This document shows, in pieces, positions 26,458 to 35,294 of a DNA stretch of 64,000 bases; position 1 is the stretch's first letter; each line of letters begins with the position of its first letter. Source of the stretch: Pseudomonas fortuita (GTDB taxonomy: Bacteria > Pseudomonadota > Gammaproteobacteria > Pseudomonadales > Pseudomonadaceae); contig NZ_CP114035.2 of the NCBI RefSeq assembly GCF_026898135.2, positions 2,521,501 to 2,585,500 of the forward strand. The letters run 5' to 3'. The notes under the pieces are model-generated. The model had not been told where the DNA came from. It saw nothing but the letters and a program-made list of their open reading frames with translations, and ran no database searches. Both the position numbers and the translations under genes were made by a program.

Positions 26458-26766
26458 ATGGCTAATAACCAAGACAAGGGCGCCAACCAGGGCAATGCCA
26501 GTGCAGGCGCCGGGAACAACACGGCGGGTACCGGCCAGCAGGGTGGTCAAGGCTCGGGCGGTGGCATGCCCAACCACCAGCAACAAGGTCAGAACCAGCC
26601 GGGGCAGAAGCCCGAGGACAAAATGAACAAAGACTGGGGCCGCGATACCGGAAGCAAGGGCGGTCGGCAGGAAGACAGCATGACTGACAAGGAGAACCCG
26701 GCGGATAAAGACCGCATGGGTCAGCAATCGCAACGCGATAACCCGCAGGGCGAACAGGACCGCTGA
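26458..26766 (+). CDS. Hydrophilic low-complexity protein, probably disordered, 102 aa
   Basis: A 102-residue protein rich in Gln, Gly, Asn, Asp and Lys (MANNQDKGANQGNASAGAG; PEDKMNKDWGRDTGSKGG; MGQQSQRDNPQGEQDR) with no hydrophobic segment. GAGG precedes the ATG by 9 bases. The composition resembles hydrophilin or desiccation-type stress proteins, but no family is recognised. Confidence 0.68.
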   Translation: MANNQDKGANQGNASAGAGNNTAGTGQQGGQGSGGGMPNHQQQGQNQPGQKPEDKMNKDWGRDTGSKGGRQEDSMTDKENPADKDRMGQQSQRDNPQGEQDR

Positions 26767-26828
26767 TCATTGCTGATGCGCACCAGGGTGGGCAAGCCAT
26801 CCTGGTGCAAGCGGGCCGCATGGCGGCT

Positions 26829-27530
26829 TCAGATTGAGCGCTGATTGACGCGTGCAGATAGCTGTTCGGCGGTTTCCTTGCGCTCTGAATAGCGATCCAC
26901 CAGGTAATCCTGACGATCACGTAGCAGCGCGGTGAATTTCACCAGTTCCTCCATCACATCAACAACGCGGTCATAGTACGGCGAAGGCTTCATCCGGCCG
27001 GCATCATCGAACTCAAGGTAAGCCTTGGGTACCGAGGACTGGTTCGGCACCGTGAACATCCTCATCCAGCGGCCAAGCACACGCAACTGGTTGACCACGT
27101 TGAACGACTGCGAGCCGCCACACACCTGCATCACCGCCAAGGTCTTGCCTTGGGTGGGGCGCACGGCGCCCAGCGCCAGGGGAACCCAGTCGATCTGTGC
27201 CTTGAACACTGCAGACATCGCCCCATGGCGCTCTGGCGAGCACCAGACCTGGCCTTCCGACCATTGCACAAGTTCACGCAATTCCTGCACCTTGGGGTGC
27301 TCAACCGGCGCATCGTCAGGCAGCGGCAGGCCCGAAGGGTCGAAGGTTCGTGCTTCGGCGCCGAAGTGTTCCAGCAGACGCGCGGCTTCCTCCACCAGCA
27401 AGCGGCTGAAAGAGCGTTCGCGGGTAGACCCATACAACAGCAGGATGCGTGGTTTGTGCTCGCTTGCCACGGTTGCCGTTGGGGGCAGCTCGAACAATGC
27501 GAGGTCGAGGTTAGGGAGATGTTCGGACAT
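26829..27530 (-). CDS. arsH: ArsH, NADPH-dependent FMN organoarsenical oxidase
   Basis: A 233-residue flavodoxin-fold enzyme that oxidises trivalent methyl- and aryl-arsenicals to less toxic pentavalent forms. The FMN phosphate site [15 protein letters not shown] and the conserved segment [20 protein letters not shown] are present, together with [22 protein letters not shown] lies upstream of the ATG at 27530. It follows arsC by 13 bases on the same strand. Confidence 0.93.
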   Translation of the reverse strand: MSEHLPNLDLALFELPPTATVASEHKPRILLLYGSTRERSFSRLLVEEAARLLEHFGAEARTFDPSGLPLPDDAPVEHPKVQELRELVQWSEGQVWCSPERHGAMSAVFKAQIDWVPLALGAVRPTQGKTLAVMQVCGGSQSFNVVNQLRVLGRWMRMFTVPNQSSVPKAYLEFDDAGRMKPSPYYDRVVDVMEELVKFTALLRDRQDYLVDRYSERKETAEQLSARVNQRSI

Positions 27531-27543
27531 TTCTGACTCCTGC

Positions 27544-28014
27544 TTATTGCGTACCGATGCGATCCAGCTCGTGCTTGAGCTGATCACGGTCGAGGCGATC
27601 GAAGGGAAGGGCGAAGAAAGCGCGGCAGCGCGATGCGATGTGGGCCAGCGTGGCGTGGAAAGCCGCGTCGACTTGCGCCTCGTCACCCACGACATCGGAC
27701 GGGTCCTGCAACCCCCAATGCGATTTCATCGCGGGGCCGAAATAGACCGGGCAGGCTTCGCCGGCGGCCTTGTCGCAGACCGTAATAACGACGTCCGGCG
27801 GGCTGTTTTCGAATGCGTCGTTGCCCTTGCTGCTCAGGCCAGCAGCCGAAATACCGGCCTGCTCCAGCGTGCTCAGGCTACGGGGCAAAACCTGCCCCTT
27901 GGGGATGCTCCCGGAGCTGACTGCCTCGAAACCGGCAGGGGCCAAGTGGTTGAAAAGTGCTTCGCACAGGATGCTTCGGCAACTGTTGGCCGTGCACATG
28001 AACAGGACTCGCAT
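27544..28014 (-). CDS. arsC: Arsenate reductase, LMW-phosphatase (thioredoxin-coupled) type
   Basis: A 156-residue reductase converting arsenate to arsenite. The P-loop CTANSCRS (CX5R) lies near the N-terminus ([14 protein letters not shown]) and the two further redox Cys are in [27 protein letters not shown] is the conserved acid loop. GGAGG lies just before the ATG at 28014. Between arsR and arsenic-specific arsC, most pseudomonad operons carry arsB or acr3; here only 68 bp separate them. Confidence 0.93.
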   Translation of the reverse strand: MRVLFMCTANSCRSILCEALFNHLAPAGFEAVSSGSIPKGQVLPRSLSTLEQAGISAAGLSSKGNDAFENSPPDVVITVCDKAAGEACPVYFGPAMKSHWGLQDPSDVVGDEAQVDAAFHATLAHIASRCRAFFALPFDRLDRDQLKHELDRIGTQ

Positions 28015-28082
28015 GGAGGGCTCCTCCGCCTTGTGGCGGACGTCAGAGGCGCCGGCGCTTGGGCCAGAGCCGAAAGGGTGAT

Positions 28083-28430
28083 TCAGCAGCAGGCGGCATC
28101 GCGCACGGGGCGGTCGTCCATGCACGTGAGCCGACGTGTGTTGTCGGCCAGCCAGTGCGAATTGGCCTGCAAGGTGACCTGCAGCATCTCGTGAACCCAG
28201 GCCGGTAGCGCCGGGTTAAGGCGGTAATACACCCACTGACCCTGGCGCCGGTCCAGCAACATGCCATTGCTGCGCAGTTGCGCCAGATGGCGACTGATCT
28301 TCGGCTGGCTTTCGCCCAGCGCGCACATCAGCTCGCAAACACAGAGTTCTCCCAAGCTGGCGATGAGCAGGGTGGCGCGAGCGCGGGTTTCGTCAGAGAG
28401 GCTCTTGAAGACATCGGGCGGGGTAATCAT
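28083..28430 (-). CDS. arsR: ArsR-family arsenite-responsive repressor
   Basis: A 115-residue winged-helix repressor. The As(III)-binding motif ELCVCELMCAL lies in the first half, the recognition helix is QPKISRHLAQLRSNGML, and the C-terminus ends DAACC, an additional possible thiol site. It would repress its own operon (arsR-arsC-arsH) until arsenite binds. The likely operator lies 11-50 bp upstream of its start. Confidence 0.92.
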   Translation of the reverse strand: MITPPDVFKSLSDETRARATLLIASLGELCVCELMCALGESQPKISRHLAQLRSNGMLLDRRQGQWVYYRLNPALPAWVHEMLQVTLQANSHWLADNTRRLTCMDDRPVRDAACC

Positions 28431-28440
28431 GGCTGCACCA

Positions 28441-28480
28441 GAACATATGGATAATCGAATATACGCATTACCATATGTTC
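28441..28480. promoter_or_regulatory. ArsR operator, 40-bp inverted repeat
   Basis: GAACATATGG (28441-28450) and CCATATGTTC (28471-28480) are perfect inverted arms around an AT-rich 20-bp core (ATAATCGAAT-ATACGCATTA) that is itself partly symmetric and resembles known ArsR boxes. It starts 11 bp upstream of arsR and lies in the divergent region shared with mesX. Confidence 0.75.
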
Positions 28481-28616
28481 AGGGCAAGCCTCATGACACG
28501 CGCGTGCTGCCTGGATCGACAGCTATCGTTCACCGAGGGCTGCAATGGGCGGATAGCGAAGCGTGTACAGCCCGTTCAAGGTGGGTGCCTTGTCATGAGC
28601 GTGGCTAAAGGTTCTG

Positions 28617-28629
28617 TGAAATCAATTCA
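28617..28629 (+). promoter_or_regulatory. MetR-type box upstream of mesX
   Basis: TGAA-ATCAA-TTCA fits the MetR/LysR half-site pattern TGAA-N5-TTCA exactly. It lies 77 bp before the mesX start, and a MetR-like regulator is encoded two genes downstream. Confidence 0.6.
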
Positions 28630-28705
28630 GTTCCATCGCCCAGTACCCCAACTTAAACTACGGGCCAATTATAGAAAATATGGATATTTGAGTGGGCGCC
28701 CCGCC

Positions 28706-29692
28706 ATGACCAGTAACGACTTCAATTTTTTCATCAAGAGCATCCGCTTTGACGAGCATTATCAACCCTCCGAAAAGACGCGCCTCACTACCAACTTCGC
28801 CAACCTGGCGAGGGGTGTGAGCCGGCAAGAGAACTTGCGCAGCACCTTGCAGATGATCGATAACCGCTTCAATGCATTGGCGCATTGGGATAACCCCAAG
28901 GGCGACCGTTATACTGTTGAGCTTGATATTATTTCTGTCGAGATGGGTATTGAGGCTGAAGGCGGCAATCAGGCGCTACCCCTGATTGAAATGTTGAAAA
29001 CAAGCATTATTGACCGACCCACCGGCGAGCGCTTTGCGGGCATGGTGGGGAATAACTTTTCTTCCTACGTGCGGGATTACGATTTTAGTGTGCTGTTGCG
29101 TGAGCATAATGCAAACCAGGCTGTATTCAGTACGCCAGACCATTTTGGTGAGCTGCATGGCAAGCTGTTCAAGTGCTTCATCAATTCAAGCACGTACAAG
29201 GCGCACTTCGACAAGCCGCCCGTCATCTGTCTGAGTGTTTCGAGCAGCAAGACTTACTCTCGAACGGATAATCACCACCCTGTGTTGGGCTTTGAATACC
29301 AGCAGGATGCGTATTCCTTGACGGATACGTATTTCGAGAAGATGGGATTGCACGTGCGTTACTTTATGCCGCCCAACAGTGTGGCGCCGTTGGCGTTCTA
29401 TTTTTCCGGCGATTTGCTCAGTGATTACACCCACCTGGAGCTGATCAGTACCATCAGTACCATGGACACGTTCCAGAAAATCTATCGACCTGAAATCTAC
29501 AACGCCAACTCTGCCGCCGGGAAATGCTACCAACCTAGCCTGCAGCATCAGGATTACTCCCTGACGCGCATCGTGTATGACCGAGAAGAACGAAGCCGGC
29601 TGGCCATTGAGCAGGGGCGCTTTGTCGAGGAGCACTTTATCAAACCGCACCACGCGCTACTTGAGCAGTGGTCCAACCACTACGCCTGCTGA
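28706..29692 (+). CDS. mesX: MesX, DUF1852 partner protein of the core methionine synthase MesD
   Basis: A 328-residue DUF1852 protein (MTSNDFNFFIKSIRFDEHYQ; FAGMVGNNFSSYVRDYDFSV; SHYLTDTYF-like region SLTDTYFEKMGLHVRY). DUF1852 proteins are encoded beside MesD and are reported to be needed for its activity, together with oxygen. The ATG at 28706 gives the usual family length; a longer frame upstream covers the ArsR operator and MetR box and was rejected. The ribosome site is weak (GAGTGGG). It is followed by mesD after 27 bases. Confidence 0.85.
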   Translation: MTSNDFNFFIKSIRFDEHYQPSEKTRLTTNFANLARGVSRQENLRSTLQMIDNRFNALAHWDNPKGDRYTVELDIISVEMGIEAEGGNQALPLIEMLKTSIIDRPTGERFAGMVGNNFSSYVRDYDFSVLLREHNANQAVFSTPDHFGELHGKLFKCFINSSTYKAHFDKPPVICLSVSSSKTYSRTDNHHPVLGFEYQQDAYSLTDTYFEKMGLHVRYFMPPNSVAPLAFYFSGDLLSDYTHLELISTISTMDTFQKIYRPEIYNANSAAGKCYQPSLQHQDYSLTRIVYDREERSRLAIEQGRFVEEHFIKPHHALLEQWSNHYAC

Positions 29693-29719
29693 TCAACTGA
29701 ATAGATAAGGTCTTCCTTC

Positions 29720-30769
29720 GTGAACAAATTGTTACCCACTTCGACTGCCGGCAGTTTGCCCAAACCCGCCTGGCTCGCACAACCCGAAACGCTCTGGTCA
29801 CCCTGGAAACTGCAAGATGAGGCATTGATCGAAGGCAAGCAGGATGCCCTGCGCTTGTCATTGCAGGAACAGCAAGACGCCGGCATTGATATCGTCAGTG
29901 ATGGTGAACAAACGCGCCAACACTTTGTGACGACTTTTATCGAGCACCTGAGCGGTGTTGACTTCGAGAAACGCGAGACCGTCAGGATCCGTGATCGCTA
30001 TGATGCAAGCGTACCCACCGTAGTAGGCGCTGTTGCTCGGCAAAAGCCGGTATTTGTCGACGATGCCAGGTTCTTGCGTCAGCAGACCCGCCAGCCCATA
30101 AAATGGGCGCTGCCAGGCCCCATGACGATGATCGATACGCTGTATGACAGCCATTACAAAAGCCGCGAAAAACTGGCCTGGGAATTTGCCAGGATCCTCA
30201 ATCAGGAAGCCCGGGAGCTGGAGGCTGCCGGGGTTGACATCATTCAGTTTGATGAGCCCGCCTTCAATGTGTTTTTTGACGAGGTCAATGACTGGGGGGT
30301 TGCCACCCTGGAGCGGGCCATCGAAGGCCTCAAGTGTGAAACTGCCGTGCATATCTGCTATGGCTATGGCATCAAAGCCAACACCGACTGGAAAAAAACC
30401 TTGGGGTCAGAGTGGCGGCAATATGAAGAGGCCTTCCCCAAACTGCAAAAGTCCAGTATCGATATCATCTCGCTGGAATGCCATAACGCTCATGTGCCCA
30501 TGGAGCTGCTTGAGTTGATTCGCGGTAAAAAGGTGATGGTAGGCGCAATTGATGTGGCGACCCACACCATTGAAACACCCGAGGAGGTTGCCGATACCTT
30601 ACGCAAGGCACTGCAATTTGTAGAGGCTGACAAGCTCTACCCTTGCACCAACTGTGGCATGGCTCCCTTGCCGCGTCGGGTGGCCAGCGGCAAGCTCAGG
30701 GCTTTGAGTGCCGGTGCAGAAATGGTTCGCAGCGAGCTCTCGGGCAATGACCATCGGGCATCATGGTGA
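29720..30769 (+). CDS. mesD: MesD-type core methionine synthase (MetE C-terminal domain family)
   Basis: A 349-residue protein equal to the catalytic half of cobalamin-independent methionine synthase, lacking the folate-binding N-terminal half. The zinc ligands are visible: His and Cys in TAVHICYGYG, Glu in IISLECHNAHV and Cys in CTNCGMAPLPRR. QFDEPAF and PGPMTMIDT are family signatures. It starts at GTG 29720 with AAGG 9 bases upstream. With MesX it should methylate homocysteine from a non-folate donor, as shown for this family in other bacteria; the donor is not known from sequence. Confidence 0.87.
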   Translation: MNKLLPTSTAGSLPKPAWLAQPETLWSPWKLQDEALIEGKQDALRLSLQEQQDAGIDIVSDGEQTRQHFVTTFIEHLSGVDFEKRETVRIRDRYDASVPTVVGAVARQKPVFVDDARFLRQQTRQPIKWALPGPMTMIDTLYDSHYKSREKLAWEFARILNQEARELEAAGVDIIQFDEPAFNVFFDEVNDWGVATLERAIEGLKCETAVHICYGYGIKANTDWKKTLGSEWRQYEEAFPKLQKSSIDIISLECHNAHVPMELLELIRGKKVMVGAIDVATHTIETPEEVADTLRKALQFVEADKLYPCTNCGMAPLPRRVASGKLRALSAGAEMVRSELSGNDHRASW

Positions 30770-30796
30770 CCCGATCACTCGCGTTGTGTGCTGCTC

Positions 30797-31741
30797 ATGA
30801 TTGACTTGAGACACTTGCGCACACTCCATGCCTTGCGTGAAACGGACAGCCTGCCCGAGGCGGCCGAACGCCTGCACCTGACCCAGTCGGCGCTGTCGCA
30901 CCAGTTCCGTGAGCTGGAAAGCCGCGTTGGCATGCCTGTGTTTGTGCGCAAGTCCAAGCCGGTGCGCTTCACCACTGCGGGCCTCAAGCTGCTGCAGCTG
31001 GCCGACCAGGTCTTGCCGCTGATCCGCACAACGGAGCGCAACCTGAGCAAGCTGGCAGGCGGCACGGCCGACCGGCTGCACATCGCGATCGAGTGCCACA
31101 GCTGCTATCAATGGCTGATGCCCTCACTGGACGAGTTTCGCTGCGCCTGGCCGGAAGTTGAACTGGACCTGGCGTCGGGGTTGTCGTTCGCCCCACTGCC
31201 GGCCCTGCAGCGTGGTGACCTCGACCTTGTGGTGACCTCCGACCCGATGACCCTGCCGGGTATCACGTACGTGCCGTTATTCGGGTACGAGGCAATGCTG
31301 GCCATCGACAAGCACCATCCGCTGCGCGATAAGCCCTACCTGGAGCCTGCCGACATCGACAGCCAGACCTTGATCACGTACCCGATCGAACGAAACCGCC
31401 TGGACATCTTCACCCGTTTCTTCGACCCCGCCGACATCGAACCTGCGCAGATACGTACGGCAGAAATGACTGTGATGATGATGCAGCTGGTGGCCAGCGG
31501 CCGTGGTGTTTGCTGCCTGCCGAACTGGGCGGTGCATGAGTACACCTCCCGCGGCTACGTGTTGGCCAAGCGCCTCGGCGAAGCAGGGTTGCAGGCCACC
31601 CTGTTCGCAGCGGTACGCAGCGACATGCTCGAAGTGCCCTACATGCGTGATTTCCTGCTCACGGCGAAAGACATTTCGTTTGCGACGCTGGAAGGCGTCA
31701 ATGCGGTGTCAGGGCGAGCGGCGTGGGCGTCGGGCGCCTGA
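30797..31741 (+). CDS. metR: MetR-like LysR-family regulator
   Basis: A 314-residue LysR regulator (helix-turn-helix in SLPEAAERLHLTQSALSHQF; then a periplasmic-binding-like effector domain with IAIECHSCYQWLMPSLDEF, a MetR hallmark). It should respond to homocysteine and activate methionine-synthesis genes. It lies 27 bp after mesD. The ATG at 30797 begins the canonical MIDLRHLRTL; a GTG three codons upstream is possible. Confidence 0.88.
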   Translation: MIDLRHLRTLHALRETDSLPEAAERLHLTQSALSHQFRELESRVGMPVFVRKSKPVRFTTAGLKLLQLADQVLPLIRTTERNLSKLAGGTADRLHIAIECHSCYQWLMPSLDEFRCAWPEVELDLASGLSFAPLPALQRGDLDLVVTSDPMTLPGITYVPLFGYEAMLAIDKHHPLRDKPYLEPADIDSQTLITYPIERNRLDIFTRFFDPADIEPAQIRTAEMTVMMMQLVASGRGVCCLPNWAVHEYTSRGYVLAKRLGEAGLQATLFAAVRSDMLEVPYMRDFLLTAKDISFATLEGVNAVSGRAAWASGA

Positions 31742-31748
31742 CAGGGCG

Positions 31749-32756
31749 TCAGAAACCTTCCAGGACGATTTTGCCGCGTGCTTTTCCACTCTCTATCATG
31801 GCGTGGGCGCGCTTGAGGTGCTCGGCATTGATCGTACCGTAGTGCTCGCCGAGGGTGGTTTTAAGCACGCCATCATCGACCAGCTGCGAAACGCGATCGA
31901 GCAGTTGATGCTGTTTGATCATGTCTTCGGTCTTGTACAGCGAACGCGTGAACATGAGCTCCCAGTGCACTGACAGTGACTTGCGCTTGAGCGGCATGAC
32001 ATCCAGTTGCGCCGGGTCGTCGATCAACGCGAGCTTGCCTTGTGGGCGAAGCACCTCCACCAGTTGCGGGAGGTAGGTGTCAGTGTGGGTCAGGCTGATG
32101 ACGTAATCGACCGGGCCCAGCTTGAGTGCTTCCAGCTGGGGCGCAAGCGATTCGCGGTGGTCGATCACGTGATGGGCTCCCGCTTCCTGAACCCAGGCCT
32201 GAGTCTCGGGCCTGGAGGCGGTGCCAATCACCGTGAGCTGTGTGAGCTTGCGGGCAAGTTGAACCAGAATCGAACCAACCCCGCCGGCAGCACCGATCAC
32301 CAGAAGGCTCTGGTTCTTGCCACCGTTTTCTTCAACGCCCAGGCGGTCGAACAGCAGTTCCCAGGCGGTAATGGAGGTCAGCGGCAAAGCGGCGGCGCTT
32401 GCGTTGTCCAGGCTGCGAGGCTTGTGCCCGACAATGCGTTCGTCCACCACATGCAGTTCGCTGTAGCTGCCAGGACGGTCAATGGCACCGGCGTAGAAAA
32501 CCTCATCGCCCGGTTGGAACAACGTGACCTGCGGGCCTACCTCGCGGACCACGCCAACTGCGTCCCAACCGAGCACTTGTGGTTGCTCGCCACCACGGCT
32601 TGCACGGATCTTGGTATCAACCGGGTTGACGGCAATTGCCCTGACTTCGACCAGCAGATCACGGGCACCTGGCTGTGGCGTGGGCAGTTGCGCGTCATAC
32701 AGCGATTGTGGGTCCTGGATCGGCAAACCGGGCTGGGTGTAAACGACTGCCTTCAT
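31749..32756 (-). CDS. MDR zinc-type alcohol dehydrogenase-like / quinone oxidoreductase family protein
   Basis: A 335-residue medium-chain reductase. AVNPVDTKIRA and LGWDAVGVVREVG are N-domain signatures, VIGAAGGVGSILVQLARK is the NADPH-binding loop and GKIVLEGF is the usual C-terminal end. The structural-zinc cysteines are missing, so it is of the zinc-free quinone-reductase type. It converges on metR, 8 bases away. The physiological substrate is unknown. Confidence 0.85.
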   Translation of the reverse strand: MKAVVYTQPGLPIQDPQSLYDAQLPTPQPGARDLLVEVRAIAVNPVDTKIRASRGGEQPQVLGWDAVGVVREVGPQVTLFQPGDEVFYAGAIDRPGSYSELHVVDERIVGHKPRSLDNASAAALPLTSITAWELLFDRLGVEENGGKNQSLLVIGAAGGVGSILVQLARKLTQLTVIGTASRPETQAWVQEAGAHHVIDHRESLAPQLEALKLGPVDYVISLTHTDTYLPQLVEVLRPQGKLALIDDPAQLDVMPLKRKSLSVHWELMFTRSLYKTEDMIKQHQLLDRVSQLVDDGVLKTTLGEHYGTINAEHLKRAHAMIESGKARGKIVLEGF

Positions 32757-33044
32757 TGGCGCTGCCTCTTGGGGATGCGAAAAGTGGGTTCAGACTAAAC
32801 GTTTCGATTCACACAAAAAACCGCCTGAATGGAGTAAGACTTTCTCGCTTGCTATGAAAATGGTGCGCAGCACCCGAGACGGGGGTTGGCCGCTGCTCTC
32901 CATCCTCGAGCACGTCTGCTTCAATTGCCGATCCCCGCGTTCTTCACCCTGTGCTGCAAAGGGCGCATCCAGACTAAACCTTCGCCCGTGCCGTCAGTCA
33001 GTTCCAGTAAGGGGTCCGTCCACTGAGACCTTGGGAGGTGGCTG

Positions 33045-33182
33045 ATGAAACTGCTGTGCTTGTTGCAGGGTTGCCAGTGGCACTGCGTGCCGAACCATGA
33101 ACCGGGCGAGCTCCAATGCCAGTGTTGCCGGCGCTGCGGCGCCGTGCGCCATCGGCGGGCCATCACACTGTCAAAGGCATAG
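33045..33182 (+). CDS. Cys-rich 45-residue protein immediately upstream of ku
   Basis: A short frame with a strong ribosome site (GGGAGG, about 6 bases before ATG 33045). The product carries eight Cys in 45 residues: MKLLCLLQGCQWHC, then LQCQCCRRCGAVRHRR, so it probably binds zinc or forms a rubredoxin-like knuckle. Its TAG stop (33180-33182) runs into the AGGAGG of ku, so translation of the two may be coupled. The rest of the gap 32757-33044 shows nothing I recognise. Confidence 0.65.
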   Translation: MKLLCLLQGCQWHCVPNHEPGELQCQCCRRCGAVRHRRAITLSKA

Positions 33183-33191
33183 GAGGTCGAC

Positions 33192-34028
33192 ATGGCGCGG
33201 GCCATCTGGAAAGGTGCAATCAGTTTCGGGCTGGTGCATATCCCCGTTTCGCTCAACGTTGCGGTGAGCTCCGAGCGGGTGGATTTTGACTGGCTCGACA
33301 AGCGCAGCATGGAGCCTGTGGGCTACAAACGGGTGAACAAGGTCACCGGCAAGGAAATCGACAAGGACAACATCGTAAAGGGCGTGGAGTACGAGAAGGG
33401 CCGCTACGTGGTGATCAGTGAGCAAGAGATCCGCGACGCCCGACCGGAAGCGACCCAGACCATCGATATATTCTCGTTCGTGCAGGCGGGCGAAATTCCG
33501 CTGCAGCACTTCGACACCCCCTATTACCTGAGCCCCGACCGCCGCGGCGGCAAAGTCTATGCACTGCTGCGCGACACGCTGGAGAGCACCGGCAAGGTTG
33601 CACTGGCCACCGTCGTGCTGCATACGCGCCAGCACCTGGCGCTGCTGCGGCCACTGGAAGATGCCTTGGTGCTGATTACCCTGCGCTGGCCCGAGGAAGT
33701 ACGCGGGGTGGAAACCCTTGAGCTGGACAAGAGTGTGACCGACGCCAAGGTCGACAAGCGCGAACTGAGCATGGCCAAACGCCTGGTCGAGGACATGAGT
33801 GGGTCATGGGCGCCGGATGAGTACCATGATGCGTTTCGACAGACCATTCTCGACCTGGTGGAAGAAAAGGCCAGCAAAGGCAAGATCGAGACGGTGGATA
33901 AAGGGGAGGGCAAGGGCGTGGAAAAAGGCGCGGATATCCTCGACCTCACCGAACTGCTCAAACGCAGCCTCGGCGGCAAGCCAAAGGGCGGCAAGCCTGC
34001 CGCCAAACGGCCCCGCAAGGCTTCATGA
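33192..34028 (+). CDS. ku: Ku, non-homologous end-joining DNA-end-binding protein
   Basis: A 278-residue bacterial Ku that forms a homodimeric ring on double-strand DNA ends and recruits LigD. MARAIWKGAISFGLVHIPVS is the canonical start; YKRVNKVTGKEID, GRYVVISEQEI and DTPYYLSPDRRGGKVYALL follow. The C-terminal tail is Lys/Gly-rich (GGKPKGGKPAAKRPRKAS), which in other Ku proteins helps DNA sliding. AGGAGG lies 5 bases before the ATG. LigD is not in the window. RpoS-dependent stationary-phase expression is known for pseudomonad NHEJ genes and may apply. Confidence 0.95.
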   Translation: MARAIWKGAISFGLVHIPVSLNVAVSSERVDFDWLDKRSMEPVGYKRVNKVTGKEIDKDNIVKGVEYEKGRYVVISEQEIRDARPEATQTIDIFSFVQAGEIPLQHFDTPYYLSPDRRGGKVYALLRDTLESTGKVALATVVLHTRQHLALLRPLEDALVLITLRWPEEVRGVETLELDKSVTDAKVDKRELSMAKRLVEDMSGSWAPDEYHDAFRQTILDLVEEKASKGKIETVDKGEGKGVEKGADILDLTELLKRSLGGKPKGGKPAAKRPRKAS

Positions 34029-34060
34029 AGGTGGATCCCCCTGGCATCCGACAAAGGAGC

Positions 34061-34528
34061 TCAACGCAGTCCTATTGCCCGATCCAGTGACAACGCACCG
34101 GCTCCTCGTGCGATCAACAGTAGCAACAAGGCTGCCCACGTGAGATGTGTCGGCCAGGCGTCCGGGTAGACGAACACTTCGATCACCGTGGTCATGCCCA
34201 GCAGGGCCAGGGCCGACAGCCGGGTGAACAGGCCAAGCACCAGCAACAACGGGAACAGGTGTTCCGCATAGGTTGCCAAGTGGGCCGCCAGCCACGGTGA
34301 CACCAGCGGCAGGGCATATTCGCTCTGGAACAGGTCATAGGTACTGGGTGTGATGCTGAGAAACCCTTCGACCTTGGTGCGGCCGGACAGAAAGAAGGTC
34401 GAGGCGATGGCCATGCGCGCCACCAGGCACAGCACGTTGTCGCTGAGCAGTTGCTGTGCACGGTCGGTGAGGTGGTTCCAGCGTTGGCGCAGGCTCTTGT
34501 CGGGGCGGGTGACGTGGATGGTGTCCAT
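34061..34528 (-). CDS. DoxX-family membrane protein of the bufferin operon
   Basis: A 155-residue four-helix membrane protein ([58 protein letters not shown]), typical DoxX. DoxX proteins accompany bufA-bufB-bufC operons. Last gene of the operon, 10 bp after bufC. Its role in maturation or in transport of copper or electrons is not established. Confidence 0.88.
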   Translation of the reverse strand: MDTIHVTRPDKSLRQRWNHLTDRAQQLLSDNVLCLVARMAIASTFFLSGRTKVEGFLSITPSTYDLFQSEYALPLVSPWLAAHLATYAEHLFPLLLVLGLFTRLSALALLGMTTVIEVFVYPDAWPTHLTWAALLLLLIARGAGALSLDRAIGLR

Positions 34529-34538
34529 GGTGCTTCCT

Positions 34539-35294
34539 TCAGGCGAATGCAAGTGGACGAAAGGCCTGGGCTGCCAGCAGCCGGCCGAGCAGGTCGGTGA
34601 AGTCCAGGTCGGGTTGACTCGCTTGTGCAATCAGTGAGGCCTGCGCCAAAGGCAAACCTTGGGCGCATGCATCGAGAAAGGCGCAGCCGCCGACCTCCAG
34701 TGCCTGCAGGGCAACACCTTCGTCGGTGCCGCTTAATACCGCACCCTCGGCCACCCATGGGTGGTCATTCGGCCATGGCTGGCCTTCGCGGCTGTACCGC
34801 CACAGGCTGAAGGCCGGGTGCTGCGCGAACCAGCGCCAGCGCACGCTGCTGCGCGGCGCCAGGTAACTGTTGGCCAGGTCGGCAGCTGTCATGCCGGCCA
34901 AGTCTGCAAGTGCAAGGCAGGGCTCGCGGGGGGCGCTGAACACCTCGCACCAGGCGTAATCCAGGCGTGCCACGTCGGCCAGGTACGGCAGGCCGTGCTG
35001 GGCCTGGATCTGTTCAAGAAAGTCGGCGAACGCCGCGCCATAGTGGATCAGCCTTGGGTCGTCGGGGGGCGTTGTTTTCGCATAGGCCGCAGCGGCATCC
35101 TGCATCCAGGCCGGGCCTGTCAGCGCTTCGACACTGGGGAAGTTTGCACGCAGGGCATCGGTGCAACCTGCTAGCACAGTATTGCGATACACCGCGAATG
35201 CAGCATGCTGGGTCAGCGCGCCCAAGTGCGGGGCCGGGCGGTGATACAGCGCTTCGACGAAGGCGGCCTGAAACTGGCCAAGGGAAAGCGTCAT
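34539..35294 (-). CDS. bufC: BufC-like protein (DUF2063, putative DNA-binding domain family)
   Basis: A 251-residue DUF2063 protein: [15 protein letters not shown] at the N-terminus, [20 protein letters not shown] and [13 protein letters not shown] as family signatures. Despite the Pfam name, homologues beside DUF692 proteins act as partner proteins that present the precursor peptide to the modifying enzyme. It overlaps bufB by 4 bases. Confidence 0.85.
   Translation of the reverse strand: MTLSLGQFQAAFVEALYHRPAPHLGALTQHAAFAVYRNTVLAGCTDALRANFPSVEALTGPAWMQDAAAAYAKTTPPDDPRLIHYGAAFADFLEQIQAQHGLPYLADVARLDYAWCEVFSAPREPCLALADLAGMTAADLANSYLAPRSSVRWRWFAQHPAFSLWRYSREGQPWPNDHPWVAEGAVLSGTDEGVALQALEVGGCAFLDACAQGLPLAQASLIAQASQPDLDFTDLLGRLLAAQAFRPLAFA

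Noticed and set aside
28475..28705. An N-terminal extension of mesX starting at ATG 28475
   Set aside because: It would cover the right arm of the ArsR operator and the MetR box, and the added residues are not DUF1852-like; the ATG at 28706 gives the family length.
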